A stretch of DNA of 64,000 bases from Gallaecimonas xiamenensis 3-C-1 (GTDB taxonomy: Bacteria > Pseudomonadota > Gammaproteobacteria > Enterobacterales > Gallaecimonadaceae): positions 1 through 64,000 of the forward strand of contig NZ_AMRI01000006.1 in assembly GCF_000299915.1 (NCBI RefSeq). The letters are read 5' to 3'. Under the pieces are notes generated by a model. The model did not search any database. It was not told the origin of the DNA and was given only the letters and a program-made list of their open reading frames with translations. Shown here piece by piece: positions 19,782 through 28,708 of the stretch (position 1 is its first letter; each line of letters opens with the position of its first letter). The translations under genes were made by a program, and so were the position numbers.

Positions 19782-20495
19782 ATGGATCTTTCCGTTATCA
19801 TTCCTGCCAAGAACGAAGCCGCCAACCTGCCAGCCCTGCTGCAGGAAATAAACCAGGCCCTGGCAGGCCATGCCTTTGAAGTGCTGGTGATAGACGATGG
19901 CTCCAGCGACCACAGCTGGGCCCTGCTGGCCGAACTCAAGGGCCAATTTCCCTGGCTAAGGGCCTTGCGCCTGGCCCAATCTTCCGGCCAGAGCACCGCC
20001 GTCTGGCTGGGTTGCCAGAAGGCCAGGGGCCGCTTCGTCGCCACCCTGGACGGGGACGGCCAGAACGATCCCGCCGACATTCCCAAGCTGCTAACACTGG
20101 CCCGGCGGGTCCAGGGCCCTGCCTGTGTCTGTGGTATCCGTACCCGCCGCAACGACAGCTGGCTAAAGCGTGTTTCCTCCAAGGTGGCCAACGGCGTGCG
20201 CCGCCGCCTGCTCAACGACGGCGTGGTGGATACCGGCTGCGGCCTCAAACTGCTGGGCCGGGATCTGTTTTTAAGCCTGCCCTACTTCGACCATATGCAC
20301 CGTTTCCTGCCCGCCCTTTGCGTACGCGTTGGCGCCACAGTGCTGAGTGAACCGGTCAACCACAGGCCCAGGACTGCCGGCACCTCCAAGTACGGCCTGC
20401 ATAACCGGCTCTGGGTGGGGCTGGTGGACATGGCTGGAGTGCGCTGGCTGCAAAAGCGCGCCAAGCAACCCCAGCTGCAGGAGGAACTGCCATGA
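19782..20495 (+). CDS. Family 2 glycosyltransferase (polyprenyl-phosphate sugar transferase-like)
   Basis: The 237-aa GT-A fold enzyme begins MDLSVIIPAKNEAANLPALL. It has the nucleotide-binding VIDDGSSD and the DxD-type ATLDGDGQNDPADI, both hallmarks of dolichyl/undecaprenyl-phosphate glycosyltransferases such as DPM1 and ArnC. Unlike ArnC it lacks C-terminal membrane helices. AGAGGG precedes the ATG at 19782. It overlaps the LAB_N gene by 4 bases; together with the ArnT-like gene this forms a cassette that should load a sugar onto a lipid carrier and pass it to an envelope acceptor. The sugar is unknown. Confidence 0.9.
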   Translation: MDLSVIIPAKNEAANLPALLQEINQALAGHAFEVLVIDDGSSDHSWALLAELKGQFPWLRALRLAQSSGQSTAVWLGCQKARGRFVATLDGDGQNDPADIPKLLTLARRVQGPACVCGIRTRRNDSWLKRVSSKVANGVRRRLLNDGVVDTGCGLKLLGRDLFLSLPYFDHMHRFLPALCVRVGATVLSEPVNHRPRTAGTSKYGLHNRLWVGLVDMAGVRWLQKRAKQPQLQEELP

Positions 20496-20758
20496 CCATA
20501 GACTGGTGGCTGCTGCTGGGCTTTGGCGGCCAGTTGATGTTCTCGGCCCGCTTCCTGGTGCAATGGCTGGTCAGTGAAAAGGCCAAGCAGAGCATAGTGC
20601 CCAAGGCCTTCTGGTACTTTTCCATCGGCGGCTCCAGCCTGCTGCTGATCTACGCCATCTACCGCCAGGATCCGGTCTTTATCCTTGGCCAGAGCGCCGG
20701 TTTCATCATCTACCTTCGCAACCTGCAACTGATCAAAAAACATGAAGCAAGAAGCTGA
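20492..20758 (+). CDS. LAB_N domain small membrane protein
   Basis: The 88-aa protein has about three membrane segments and corresponds to the N-terminal domain seen in some lipid-A-disaccharide synthases (LAB_N). FSARFLVQWLVSEKAKQSIVPKAFWYFS is the characteristic block (shown here in two parts: FSARFLVQWLVSEKAK and QSIVPKAFWYFS). There is no LpxB catalytic domain. Stand-alone LAB_N proteins usually sit between a GT2 and an ArnT-like gene, as here. They may act as a partner or flippase-like unit, as GtrA does elsewhere; this is inference. Confidence 0.88.
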   Translation: MTIDWWLLLGFGGQLMFSARFLVQWLVSEKAKQSIVPKAFWYFSIGGSSLLLIYAIYRQDPVFILGQSAGFIIYLRNLQLIKKHEARS

Positions 20759-22385
20759 ATACCGCCTGGGTTGGCTGCTGCTGGTGCTGGTGGTTTTTGC
20801 CGGTATCGGGTTGCGCTGGCCCTGGCCGGCCGACGAACCCCGTTTTGCCCTGATCGCCCAGGAGATGGTCAACACCGGCCAATGGCTGATCCCGCACCGG
20901 GTGGGGGAACTCTACCCGGACAAGCCGCCCATTTTCATGTGGGCCATCGCCGTGCTGTTGTGGCTGAAGGTGCCGCTGAAAGTGGCCTTCCTGCTGCCCT
21001 CGGCCCTGGCAGGGCTGGGTACCGCCTGGCTGACGGTGGACCTGGCCCGGCGCCTGCACGGCCCCAAGGTGGCCACCTGGTGCCTTTGGCTGCTGGCTTT
21101 TACGGTGCAGTTCAGCCTGCAGGCCAGGACCGCACAGATCGACATGCTGTTGGTGTTCTGGGTCACCCTTGGCGGTTACGGTATTGCCCGCCATCTGCTG
21201 CTGGGGCCGGCCTGGGGCTGGTACTGCCTGGGCTTTGCCGCCGCCGGCTTTGGGGTGATCACCAAGGGGGTGGGGATCATCGCCCTCTTTATGCTGTTGC
21301 CGCTGCTGTGGCACCGGACGCTGCGCCAAAACATGGGCCACAGGGGTTGGCTTGGGCCTTTGTGCCTGCTGGCCGCCATCGCCAGCTGGGGCCTGCCCAT
21401 GCTGTGGTACGCTGCCCACAGCCACAACCCGGAGGCCATGGCCTACCGGGACAATATCCTCTTTAACCAGACCGCCAACCGCTATGTCCACTCCCTGGGG
21501 CATCGCCAACCGTTTTGGTATTACCTGCTGGAGGTGGCGCCGCTGTTCTGGCTGCCCTTGTCTTTGTTGGCGCCTTTCCTGGTCAAGCCCTGGTGGCGTG
21601 ACCGGGCCAAACCCGCACTGCTGCTGCCGCTGGTGATGGTCCTGGCGATACTGCTGTTCTTTTCCCTGAGCCCCGGCAAACGCGGCGTCTACATTACCCC
21701 GGCCCTGCCTTGGCTGGCCCTGGCCATAGCCCCCTATCTGGAGGATTTGGCCCGCCGCACCTGGCCAGGGCGACTGATGGTAGGGGTAGCCTGGGCCCTG
21801 CCGGTACTGTTGCTTATCGCCGCCTTCGTCCCCAAGGTAAAGGCCCAGCTGCCCGCAGGGGGCTTGGTGTTCCCCCTGGCCACGGCCGGGGCCATGCTGC
21901 TGGCCCTGGTGCTGACCCGCAAGCAGCCGCCCTGGCGACGCTGGGGCTTGGCCCTGGCCGCCTTCTGGGCCGGGTTTGGCCTGCTGGGGGGGCCGGTGTT
22001 GGACGGCCTGCGCACCCCCAGGGACATGATGGCGGACGTGGCCAGCCGGATAGGCCCCCAGGGGCTCCTGGCCCTGCTCGATTACAAGGAACAATTGGCC
22101 CTCTTTGCCGACCGGCCTGTGGTGCAGTTTGGCTTTCACAGCCCCATGGATGCCCAGCGGGCCGCCGCCAGGGATTGGGTACGCCAGGGCCCCAACTACG
22201 CCGTTATGGGCCCCAAACGGAACCTGCAAAGCTGCTTCGCCCTCACAGAGGCACAGTTTATCGGCCGCAAGCACAGCGCCGACTGGTACCTGGTGGATGC
22301 CGGGCAGCTCGTTGATGGCTGCGAGGCGGGGGTAACACCGGCACCCCTCTACCAGGGCCCGAACTACGGCCTGGCCGGGCATTAA
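20742..22385 (+). CDS. ArnT/PMT-like membrane glycosyltransferase (GT39/83)
   Basis: The 547-aa inner-membrane protein has about 11 hydrophobic helices. The first periplasmic loop holds the catalytic acid motif (WPADEPRFALIAQEM), and a later tract reads LYPDKPPIFMWAIA, as in ArnT-type lipid A glycosyltransferases. Such enzymes take a sugar from a polyprenyl phosphate and transfer it outside the membrane. The start overlaps the LAB_N gene by 17 bases. The donor is presumably made by the GT2 at 19782. The acceptor (lipid A, a glycolipid or a protein) cannot be told. Confidence 0.9.
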   Translation: MKQEAEYRLGWLLLVLVVFAGIGLRWPWPADEPRFALIAQEMVNTGQWLIPHRVGELYPDKPPIFMWAIAVLLWLKVPLKVAFLLPSALAGLGTAWLTVDLARRLHGPKVATWCLWLLAFTVQFSLQARTAQIDMLLVFWVTLGGYGIARHLLLGPAWGWYCLGFAAAGFGVITKGVGIIALFMLLPLLWHRTLRQNMGHRGWLGPLCLLAAIASWGLPMLWYAAHSHNPEAMAYRDNILFNQTANRYVHSLGHRQPFWYYLLEVAPLFWLPLSLLAPFLVKPWWRDRAKPALLLPLVMVLAILLFFSLSPGKRGVYITPALPWLALAIAPYLEDLARRTWPGRLMVGVAWALPVLLLIAAFVPKVKAQLPAGGLVFPLATAGAMLLALVLTRKQPPWRRWGLALAAFWAGFGLLGGPVLDGLRTPRDMMADVASRIGPQGLLALLDYKEQLALFADRPVVQFGFHSPMDAQRAAARDWVRQGPNYAVMGPKRNLQSCFALTEAQFIGRKHSADWYLVDAGQLVDGCEAGVTPAPLYQGPNYGLAGH

Positions 22386-22391
22386 ACGCCA

Positions 22392-22432
22392 GCCATAAAA
22401 AACCCGCCGAAAAGGCGGGTTCTTTTTATGGC
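22392..22432. terminator. Bidirectional terminator between convergent genes
   Basis: GCCATAAAAA-ACCCGCC, a GAAAA loop, GGCGGGT-TCTTTTTATGGC forms a long stem with T runs in both directions. It sits between the ArnT-like gene and the leftward HTH gene. Confidence 0.9.
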
Positions 22433-22439
22433 GTCGAGC

Positions 22440-23315
22440 TCAGTTGTCGTCGGCTTTACCCAGAAGGGCGGCAGCCAACTGGCTGGCCAGGCGCTCCCGT
22501 TCCAGCAGGTAGTAATGCCCTGTCTCGTCGCAACGGCCGATAAATTCCATACCCAGCACGTTACAAAGGGAATCGGCATCCCCCCGGTAACCGCGCCAGA
22601 TGATGCCGTGAATGTGACTGCTACGGGTAATGCGATTCATCAGCTTACGCAGGCAACGCTCAAGCTGGCTATCGCAAAGACCGCCGGCATGGGTCACCAG
22701 CAGGTAGCAGGGGGACTTTTCGTCCGGCTGCTGGGCTGCGGTCAAATCGCGGAAATAGGCTCCGGCGTCAACGGCGATGGCGTCCTTGGCCGACTTCTTG
22801 ATGGGCACCATCACCATATGGGCCAACAGCAGGTCGTGGTGGCGGATCAACTGATGGGAGATACGACCCTGGCGATTGAGGCGGCGGCAGGCTTCTATCA
22901 TGGTGTCGCCGGCGTCACAGGCGGCTACCCAGCGATGAAAGCGCTCGAATTCCTCGGGGTCGTCCTCGCTCATGTCCACACCCACCTTGAGGTGATCGGC
23001 AACACGGTAGCGGTAAAAGAAGGCACGAAGGCGCGTCCATGGCTCCTGGAGCAGAAAAGCGTCAGCCAGCTCCTTGGCTTCATGGTCGTCACTGTCGCAG
23101 AGTGTTTTTAGCGGGTCATCACCCACGGCAGCGATGATCTGGGCCTGACGATACAGGGAAGGCGTAGTGACACCCCTTTCCCAGCGACTGATCGTAACGG
23201 CATCCAGCCTTGCAAAGGCTTCCCTTCGGCAGGAGAGGTGGTGGGCAAATTCTTCCTGCGAAAGACCCAGTGTTCGCCGCTTCGCTTTGACGAAAGCGGA
23301 AAATTCAAAGTTCAT
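22440..23315 (-). CDS. XRE-type HTH regulator with a putative GNAT-like C-terminal domain
   Basis: The 291-aa protein starts at the ATG at 23315, after AGGTGG. Residues about 8-75 form an XRE helix-turn-helix (KRRTLGLSQEEFAHHLSC, then DAVTISRWERGVTTP), with an unusual insertion between helices 2 and 3. The middle (about 100-165) is helical and acidic. The C-terminal 130 residues read like a degenerate acetyltransferase fold (CYLLVTHAGGL, LMNRITRSSHIHGIIW, SLCNVLGMEFIGR). The GNAT assignment is tentative. Expressed alone, divergently from the DUF4124 gene. Confidence 0.75.
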   Translation of the reverse strand: MNFEFSAFVKAKRRTLGLSQEEFAHHLSCRREAFARLDAVTISRWERGVTTPSLYRQAQIIAAVGDDPLKTLCDSDDHEAKELADAFLLQEPWTRLRAFFYRYRVADHLKVGVDMSEDDPEEFERFHRWVAACDAGDTMIEACRRLNRQGRISHQLIRHHDLLLAHMVMVPIKKSAKDAIAVDAGAYFRDLTAAQQPDEKSPCYLLVTHAGGLCDSQLERCLRKLMNRITRSSHIHGIIWRGYRGDADSLCNVLGMEFIGRCDETGHYYLLERERLASQLAAALLGKADDN

Positions 23316-23499
23316 CAACCACCTATTGTGCTTGAAGTTGTATGGCAGTGGTCGCGCCGCAAGTTTCCCTTTCGGGACTTGTCTTGGTAAATAGCATAGT
23401 GTCCTCCCCTCTTCACCCTTATGCCTAATTCTTAAGCTCTTGTTATTTAAGAATCGGATGATAGTCTTTAACTACTTGTTACATTTTTTGAGAAACAGC

Positions 23500-23976
23500 A
23501 TGCCCCGTCTCTGGCTTTTTGTCACCCTGTGTTTTTGCGCTGTTGCCGCCCAGGCAGGGGTCTATCAGTGCAAAACAGCAGACGGGCGGGTGGAATACCG
23601 CGACACTCCTTGCAAGAAGGGGGCCCAACAGCTGTATCAAAAGGACAAAAACCCGCCGACGGCCCGCACCAAAGTGACCCGCAGCCAGGAGTACAAACCC
23701 CTTATCGGCCAATGGTGCAATTTCGCCACCTCTTTGTCTCTCACCGGTTCCAAGGACCTCAATCACCCGGCCCAGTGGCTGTTCGGTGCCACCCAGTTGG
23801 AGGTGAAAACCTCAGCCCTGCAGATTATCGCCGATTTTACCCAAGACGGGGACAGGTTGACGGTAGAGGATCCCAGATTGGGCAACTACCATCTGGTTAT
23901 GCAGGGTTCCGACGGCATGGTCATGAAGGGCGACTACGGCTATTACTTCTTCCGCCGTGGCCAGTGCGCCCCTTGA
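23500..23976 (+). CDS. Exported DUF4124-domain protein
   Basis: The 158-aa protein has a signal peptide (MPRLWLFVTLCFCAVAAQA). It is followed by the short DUF4124 motif VYQCKTADGRVEYRDTPCKKG, a Cys-paired beta unit common in small envelope proteins of gammaproteobacteria. The remaining hundred residues are unfamiliar and end in YYFFRRGQCAP. I chose the ATG at 23500 because it gives a clean signal peptide; a frame open from 23440 would add a poor 20-residue extension. Role unknown. Confidence 0.75.
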   Translation: MPRLWLFVTLCFCAVAAQAGVYQCKTADGRVEYRDTPCKKGAQQLYQKDKNPPTARTKVTRSQEYKPLIGQWCNFATSLSLTGSKDLNHPAQWLFGATQLEVKTSALQIIADFTQDGDRLTVEDPRLGNYHLVMQGSDGMVMKGDYGYYFFRRGQCAP

Positions 23977-24038
23977 TGTCGACGGGCCGGCAAGGTCATC
24001 CTTAAGGCGCTTGCACTCGACATCATAAGAAGAAACCC

Positions 24039-25166
24039 ATGATAGATATCGACCAATACCTCACGCTGCTGGCCCGCAACGAAGGCTCAGACCTTTACCT
24101 GTCCACGGGCGCCCCGCCCTGCGCCAAATTCCACGGCCAGCTCAAGGCCCTGGCCAAGGACCCCCTTGGCCCCGGCGAGATCCAGGACGTGGCCCTGGCC
24201 ATCATGGACGAAGAACAGCAGGACAAGTTCAAGAAGGAGCTGGAGATGAACCTGGCCCGCTCCATTCCCGGCGTGGGTCGCTTTCGGGTCAATATCTTCA
24301 AGCAGCGCAACGAGGTGAGCATCGTTGCCCGTTATATCCGTAACGACATCCCCAAGCTCGAAGACCTGGGCATGCCCGAGGTGCTCAAGGACGTGATCAT
24401 GGCCAAGCGCGGCCTGGTGCTCTTTGTGGGCGCCACCGGTTCGGGCAAGTCCACCTCACTGGCGGCCCTTATCGATTATCGCAATACCAATGCCAGTGGC
24501 CATATCATCACCATCGAAGATCCGGTGGAATTCGTCCACAAGCACAAGAAGAGCATCATCAACCAACGGGAAGTGGGCACCGACACCCGCAGCTTCCACA
24601 GCGCTCTGATCAACACCCTACGCCAGGCCCCGGACGTGATCCTCATAGGTGAGATCCGTGACCGGGAAACCATGGAGCACGCCATCGCCTTTGCCGAAAC
24701 CGGCCACCTTTGCATTTCCACCCTGCACGCCAACAATGCCAACCAGGCCCTGGATCGCATCATCAACTTCTTCCCGGAAGAGCGCCGGCCCCAGCTGCTG
24801 CTGGACCTGTCCCTGAACCTGCGGGCTTTCGTATCCCAGCGGCTTATTCCGACGGTGGACGGCAAGCGCTGCGCCGCCGTCGAGATCCTGCTGGGCACCT
24901 CCACCGTTCAGGACATGATCAAGCGCGGCGATGTGCACGCCATCAAGGAGATCATGCAAAAGTCCGAGAACTTGGGCATGCAGACCTTCGACACGGCCCT
25001 GTTCAACCTGCACATGGACGGTAAGATCGACCTGGACCAGGCTCTTCGCAATGCCGACTCCGTCAACGACCTGCGCCTGAAGATCAAATTGGCCAAAAAC
25101 CAGAACGCCGGGGACGGCGGCAGCTTAGACCTTCGTCTAGAAGGCGACGAAGAGCCTCAGGAATAG
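24039..25166 (+). CDS. pilU: Type IV pilus retraction ATPase PilU
   Basis: The 375-aa PilT/PilU-family secretion ATPase shows the Walker A motif VGATGSGKST, the Asp box (HIITIEDPVEFVH), Walker B (APDVILIGEIRDRETM) and the His box (TGHLCISTLHANNANQALDRI). I call PilU rather than PilT from the length, from the start GSDLYLSTGAPPCAKFHG, and from the C-terminal acidic extension beyond the usual NDLRLKIK end. PilU is an accessory retraction motor that works with PilT. No pilT gene is adjacent in this window, which is unusual since the two are normally neighbours. Confidence 0.9.
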   Translation: MIDIDQYLTLLARNEGSDLYLSTGAPPCAKFHGQLKALAKDPLGPGEIQDVALAIMDEEQQDKFKKELEMNLARSIPGVGRFRVNIFKQRNEVSIVARYIRNDIPKLEDLGMPEVLKDVIMAKRGLVLFVGATGSGKSTSLAALIDYRNTNASGHIITIEDPVEFVHKHKKSIINQREVGTDTRSFHSALINTLRQAPDVILIGEIRDRETMEHAIAFAETGHLCISTLHANNANQALDRIINFFPEERRPQLLLDLSLNLRAFVSQRLIPTVDGKRCAAVEILLGTSTVQDMIKRGDVHAIKEIMQKSENLGMQTFDTALFNLHMDGKIDLDQALRNADSVNDLRLKIKLAKNQNAGDGGSLDLRLEGDEEPQE

Positions 25167-25225
25167 CCGTGGCAGGCCGATAACATAAAAACAACAATAA
25201 GTGCCTGAAATAGGGGGATAAAGGC

Positions 25226-26908
25226 ATGAAATGGCAGATCCGCAATAAGATGTTACTGCTGGCGGCCTTGCCCGCCATGGTACTGGCCCTGGCCATCCAA
25301 CTGATGGCCAGCTACGGGCAACAGCAACTGGGGGAACAAAGCGTCGGCGAGTTCCGCCAGGCCCTAACCGAAGCCAAGAAAGCCGAGTTGGTGCATTATG
25401 TGGAGCTGGCCTACAGCGCCATAGCCCCCCTTTACGAGGGGCCCGACGCCATGTCGCCAGCCACCCAGGAAGAAGCCAAAAGGCGGCTGCGTGCCCTGCA
25501 ATACGGTAAGGATGGCTACATCTTCGGCTACGACGACAAGGGCACCAAGGTGTTCCAAGGCCGAGGCGGTAAAGGGGAAGGCAGTAACTTCTGGGACCTC
25601 AAGGATAGCCACGGCGTCTACCTTATCCGCGAACTGGTGGCCGCCGGCAAGCAAGGGGGCGACTTTGTCACTTACCACTTCCCTCGGCCCGGCAGCGACA
25701 CCACCGCCTATCCCAAGCTGTCTTACGCCATCTTTCTGGATAAATGGCACTGGATGATCGGCACCGGTTTCTATGTGGACGACATCGACGCCATGGTGGC
25801 CAAGCAACAGGCCGACCAACAGCAGGCCCTCGGTAAACTGCGTTACCAGCAGTGGGGGTTGATGCTGGCCATGCTGGTCTTGGTACTGGCCCTGGCCGCC
25901 TGGGTAGCCAGCACTATAGTACGGCCCCTGCGCCACCTCACCGACAACCTCACCGACCTGGCCAGCGGCGAAGGGGATCTCACCCGGCGCCTGGCCGTTG
26001 AAGGTAACGACGAGACTGCGCAACTGGCCGGTGCCTTCAATACCTTTGTGTCCAAGATCCATGAACTGGTGCAGGCCCTCAGCGGCAGCATAGAGCGGCT
26101 GCAAGGGCTCAATACCGAACTGCGCCAAAGCGCCCGCCAGGCAGCCGACGCCCTGCAGCGCCAGGCCGGCGACGCCGACCAGGTGTCCCATGCCATGGAA
26201 CAAATGGCCCTGGCCACCCAGAACGTGGCTGAATCGGCCCAGAGCGCCGCCCAGGCCACCCAGGATACCGACCGCCAGGCCCAGGCCATGAAAGCCAATG
26301 TAGACGACACCATAGGCGCCATAGACGGCTTGGCCAAGGACATCGACAGGGCCGCCCACGGCATAGAAAACCTCGGGTCAGACGTGGAGTCCATCGGCTC
26401 TATCCTGGATGTGATCCGCGCCATCGCCGAACAAACCAACCTGCTGGCCCTCAATGCCGCCATCGAAGCGGCCAGGGCCGGCGAGCAGGGCCGGGGCTTT
26501 GCGGTGGTGGCAGATGAGGTCAGGTCCCTGGCCAGCCGCACCCAGCAGAGCACCGAGGAGATCCAGACCAAGATCGGGCAACTGCAACAGGGTTCAAGGG
26601 GCGCCGTGGCCACCATGCTGGAAAGCCGCAAGATCAGCGAGCTGGCGGTGGAGAAGGTCTACGGCACGGGAGAGATATTGGCGCAGATCACCAGGGCGGT
26701 GTCGGAGATCAACGGCATGAACAGCCAGATAGCCACGGCCGCCGAAGAGCAATCCAGCATCGGCGCCGAGGTGAATCAGAATCTGTCACGGATAAGCCAC
26801 CACATCAGCGACACCGAGACGGTGACGGCCCGCAACAACCAGCTCTGCGAATCCCTGGACAAACTCAGCCGGGAACTGGCCCAGCTGACCGCCAGATTCA
26901 AGGTTTGA
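25226..26908 (+). CDS. Methyl-accepting chemotaxis protein with a single Cache domain
   Basis: The 560-aa protein starts at 25226 ([18 protein letters not shown]), following a GGGGGAT-containing leader. It has TM1, a periplasmic sCache_2-type sensor (about 40-195: [42 protein letters not shown]), TM2 (about 205-228), a HAMP domain starting [25 protein letters not shown], and a signalling domain. The hairpin tip ([32 protein letters not shown]) is canonical. The usual sCache His-Pro ligand region is replaced by FQGRGG, so the ligand may differ from the common carboxylates. The 3' end overlaps the convergent gene by 11 bases. Confidence 0.94.
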   Translation: MKWQIRNKMLLLAALPAMVLALAIQLMASYGQQQLGEQSVGEFRQALTEAKKAELVHYVELAYSAIAPLYEGPDAMSPATQEEAKRRLRALQYGKDGYIFGYDDKGTKVFQGRGGKGEGSNFWDLKDSHGVYLIRELVAAGKQGGDFVTYHFPRPGSDTTAYPKLSYAIFLDKWHWMIGTGFYVDDIDAMVAKQQADQQQALGKLRYQQWGLMLAMLVLVLALAAWVASTIVRPLRHLTDNLTDLASGEGDLTRRLAVEGNDETAQLAGAFNTFVSKIHELVQALSGSIERLQGLNTELRQSARQAADALQRQAGDADQVSHAMEQMALATQNVAESAQSAAQATQDTDRQAQAMKANVDDTIGAIDGLAKDIDRAAHGIENLGSDVESIGSILDVIRAIAEQTNLLALNAAIEAARAGEQGRGFAVVADEVRSLASRTQQSTEEIQTKIGQLQQGSRGAVATMLESRKISELAVEKVYGTGEILAQITRAVSEINGMNSQIATAAEEQSSIGAEVNQNLSRISHHISDTETVTARNNQLCESLDKLSRELAQLTARFKV

Positions 26909-27218
26909 TACGCCTGACCACGCTGTCCTGGCCCGAGGTATCCACGGGCCGGGGCCCTTCCGGGCGCTGGTAACGGTCGCCGTGCTTGAGCCAGTGATCT
27001 TTGGGAAGATGGATCAGGAAGAAATTCTCCCTGTGGGTGTCGGTGACCAGCCCCATACCCACCAGCGACAGCTCGAAATGCACGTCATTGATGTAGTCCA
27101 GGGTAAAACGCTGGCGGCCCGTCAACTGCTGCACGTCCTCACGGGTCAGATAGACCCCTTCGGTAACATGTCCCACCCGCTCACGGAGCCAATGTGCAAA
27201 TTCTTTGGCGCTTTTCAT
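26898..27218 (-). CDS. Small hypothetical cytoplasmic protein, 106 aa
   Basis: Starts at the ATG at 27218 after GAGGACAAAC and is probably co-transcribed with gppA, whose stop lies 49 bases upstream. The N-terminal half ([40 protein letters not shown], a helix-rich tract given by its landmarks [11 protein letters not shown] and [10 protein letters not shown]) could be a small winged-helix-like unit. The rest is basic with no cysteines. No signal peptide. I do not recognise the family. It overlaps the end of the chemoreceptor gene by 11 bases in the convergent orientation. Confidence 0.65.
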   Translation of the reverse strand: MKSAKEFAHWLRERVGHVTEGVYLTREDVQQLTGRQRFTLDYINDVHFELSLVGMGLVTDTHRENFFLIHLPKDHWLKHGDRYQRPEGPRPVDTSGQDSVVRRIKP

Positions 27219-27267
27219 TGTTTGTCCTCATGGCGCCTGCCCATGACTTTGTTATAGCAAAGGGCGG

Positions 27268-28698
27268 CTAGGACAAGATCAAACGCAGGCCAGAGTTGTG
27301 AAGATGCGCCGCTTCTTCGGCAAGCAGATCGGTCAGCAGGGGCCTGCTGTCCAGCCAGTTGGCCGGCAGTGAAAGGGTCAGCAGGGTGCTCTTGACGGTC
27401 AGCTGGAGCGGCGGCGGAGCACGGCGCGCGGCGCAAAGACGAATGGCAAGGCGCAGCACCGCCAGGGGCAACAGCAGGTGGTCGGCAACGGCCAAGGGGC
27501 CGTCCTGGTGGGCGATAAGAGCCACCAGGTCGCGGCGACTACCCTGGCAAAAGCCCGGCAAGTCCAGATGCCCAAGGAGGTAGGCCCCATGGTTGGCCGC
27601 TTCCTTGAAGCCCACCGCCAAGCCCAGTTCATGGAGGCGGGCAGCGGCCTGCAGCAGCGCCCTTTCACGCTCGCCCAGGCTGCCGGGGGCCAGGGCCTCG
27701 GCCAAAGTGGCCACCCGCCGGCCCTGCTCCAGGTCCAGGGAAAAACGCGCCTCCAGGGCCGCCAGGGTGCGGCCACGGACATCTTTGTCTCGATCCGGCA
27801 GCAAGCCGTAGATCACCCCTTCACGCAGAGCGCCCCCCGAGGCCTCCATGGTGCCCACCTCAAGGGTCTCGAAGATGGCGATAAGGATCGCCAGCCCCGC
27901 CGCGAACACCGGCTTGCGCTCATCTGCCAGGCCGGCCATGGCCAGCCGCTCCAGCTGGCCACAGGCTACCGTTGCCGCCAGGGTCTGGCGCAACCTTGGC
28001 AGGGTCACCAGCTCGTCCTCCCCCCTGGCCAGTTGCACCTCCTGCACCGCCTGCACCGACCCTGAAGCCCCTACGCAATGGCTCCAGCCCAGGGCCAGGT
28101 AGCGGTCTTTCAGGCCCGCCAAACGGGTACTGGCCGCCTTGATGGCAGCATCGAACTGGGGCTGGCCAAGCTGGCCGTCGGGGAAATAGCGTTGCTGGAA
28201 GGTCACGCAGCCCATTTCCAGGCTGCGCAGCTCATGGTGGGCAAAGTCGGTACCGATCACCAACTCGGTGGAAGCGCCGCCAATATCCACCACCAGGCGC
28301 CGGCCGCTTTGGCCGCTGGTGTGGGCAACACCCTGATAGATAAGGGCCGCTTCTTCTTCGCCGGAGATGACTTCGATGGGGCAACCGAGGATGCGCTGTC
28401 CCTGCTCCAGGAACTGCTCGGCGTTTTTGGCGTAACGGAGGGTGGCGGTGGCCACGACCCGGACCTGGGCGGCGGGGATGCCGTCCAGGCGCTCGGCAAA
28501 GAGGGAGAGGCAGGCCCAGCCCCTTTCCATGGCTTCCAAGGACAGCTGGTAGTCGTCCCCCAGGCCAGCGGCCAAGCGTACCTTGCGCTTGACCTTGGCC
28601 AGGGTTTGCACCTGGCCATGGCAGGAACGGGCAACCAGCATGTGGAAGCTGTTGGACCCCAGATCGATGGCCGCATAAAGCGGACTACTGGCGCCCAT
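27268..28698 (-). CDS. gppA: Exopolyphosphatase / guanosine pentaphosphate phosphohydrolase GppA
   Basis: The 476-aa Ppx/GppA family enzyme uses the ASKHA fold with phosphate-1 (AAIDLGSNSFHMLVAR) and phosphate-2 (RLVVDIGGASTELVIG) motifs. A C-terminal HD-like helical domain follows. It degrades polyphosphate and/or pppGpp in the stringent response. I start it at 28698, because the open frame further upstream merely runs through the rhlB tail. It lies 10 bases downstream of rhlB on the same strand, the usual gammaproteobacterial arrangement that favours calling GppA over Ppx. Confidence 0.93.
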   Translation of the reverse strand: MGASSPLYAAIDLGSNSFHMLVARSCHGQVQTLAKVKRKVRLAAGLGDDYQLSLEAMERGWACLSLFAERLDGIPAAQVRVVATATLRYAKNAEQFLEQGQRILGCPIEVISGEEEAALIYQGVAHTSGQSGRRLVVDIGGASTELVIGTDFAHHELRSLEMGCVTFQQRYFPDGQLGQPQFDAAIKAASTRLAGLKDRYLALGWSHCVGASGSVQAVQEVQLARGEDELVTLPRLRQTLAATVACGQLERLAMAGLADERKPVFAAGLAILIAIFETLEVGTMEASGGALREGVIYGLLPDRDKDVRGRTLAALEARFSLDLEQGRRVATLAEALAPGSLGERERALLQAAARLHELGLAVGFKEAANHGAYLLGHLDLPGFCQGSRRDLVALIAHQDGPLAVADHLLLPLAVLRLAIRLCAARRAPPPLQLTVKSTLLTLSLPANWLDSRPLLTDLLAEEAAHLHNSGLRLILS

Positions 28699-28708
28699 GG
28701 AGCTGGCC

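Noticed and set aside
20733-22382. 549-codon open frame on the minus strand
   Set aside because: Antisense to the ArnT-like gene with low-complexity Gln/Pro/Gly composition; a shadow frame of GC-rich DNA.
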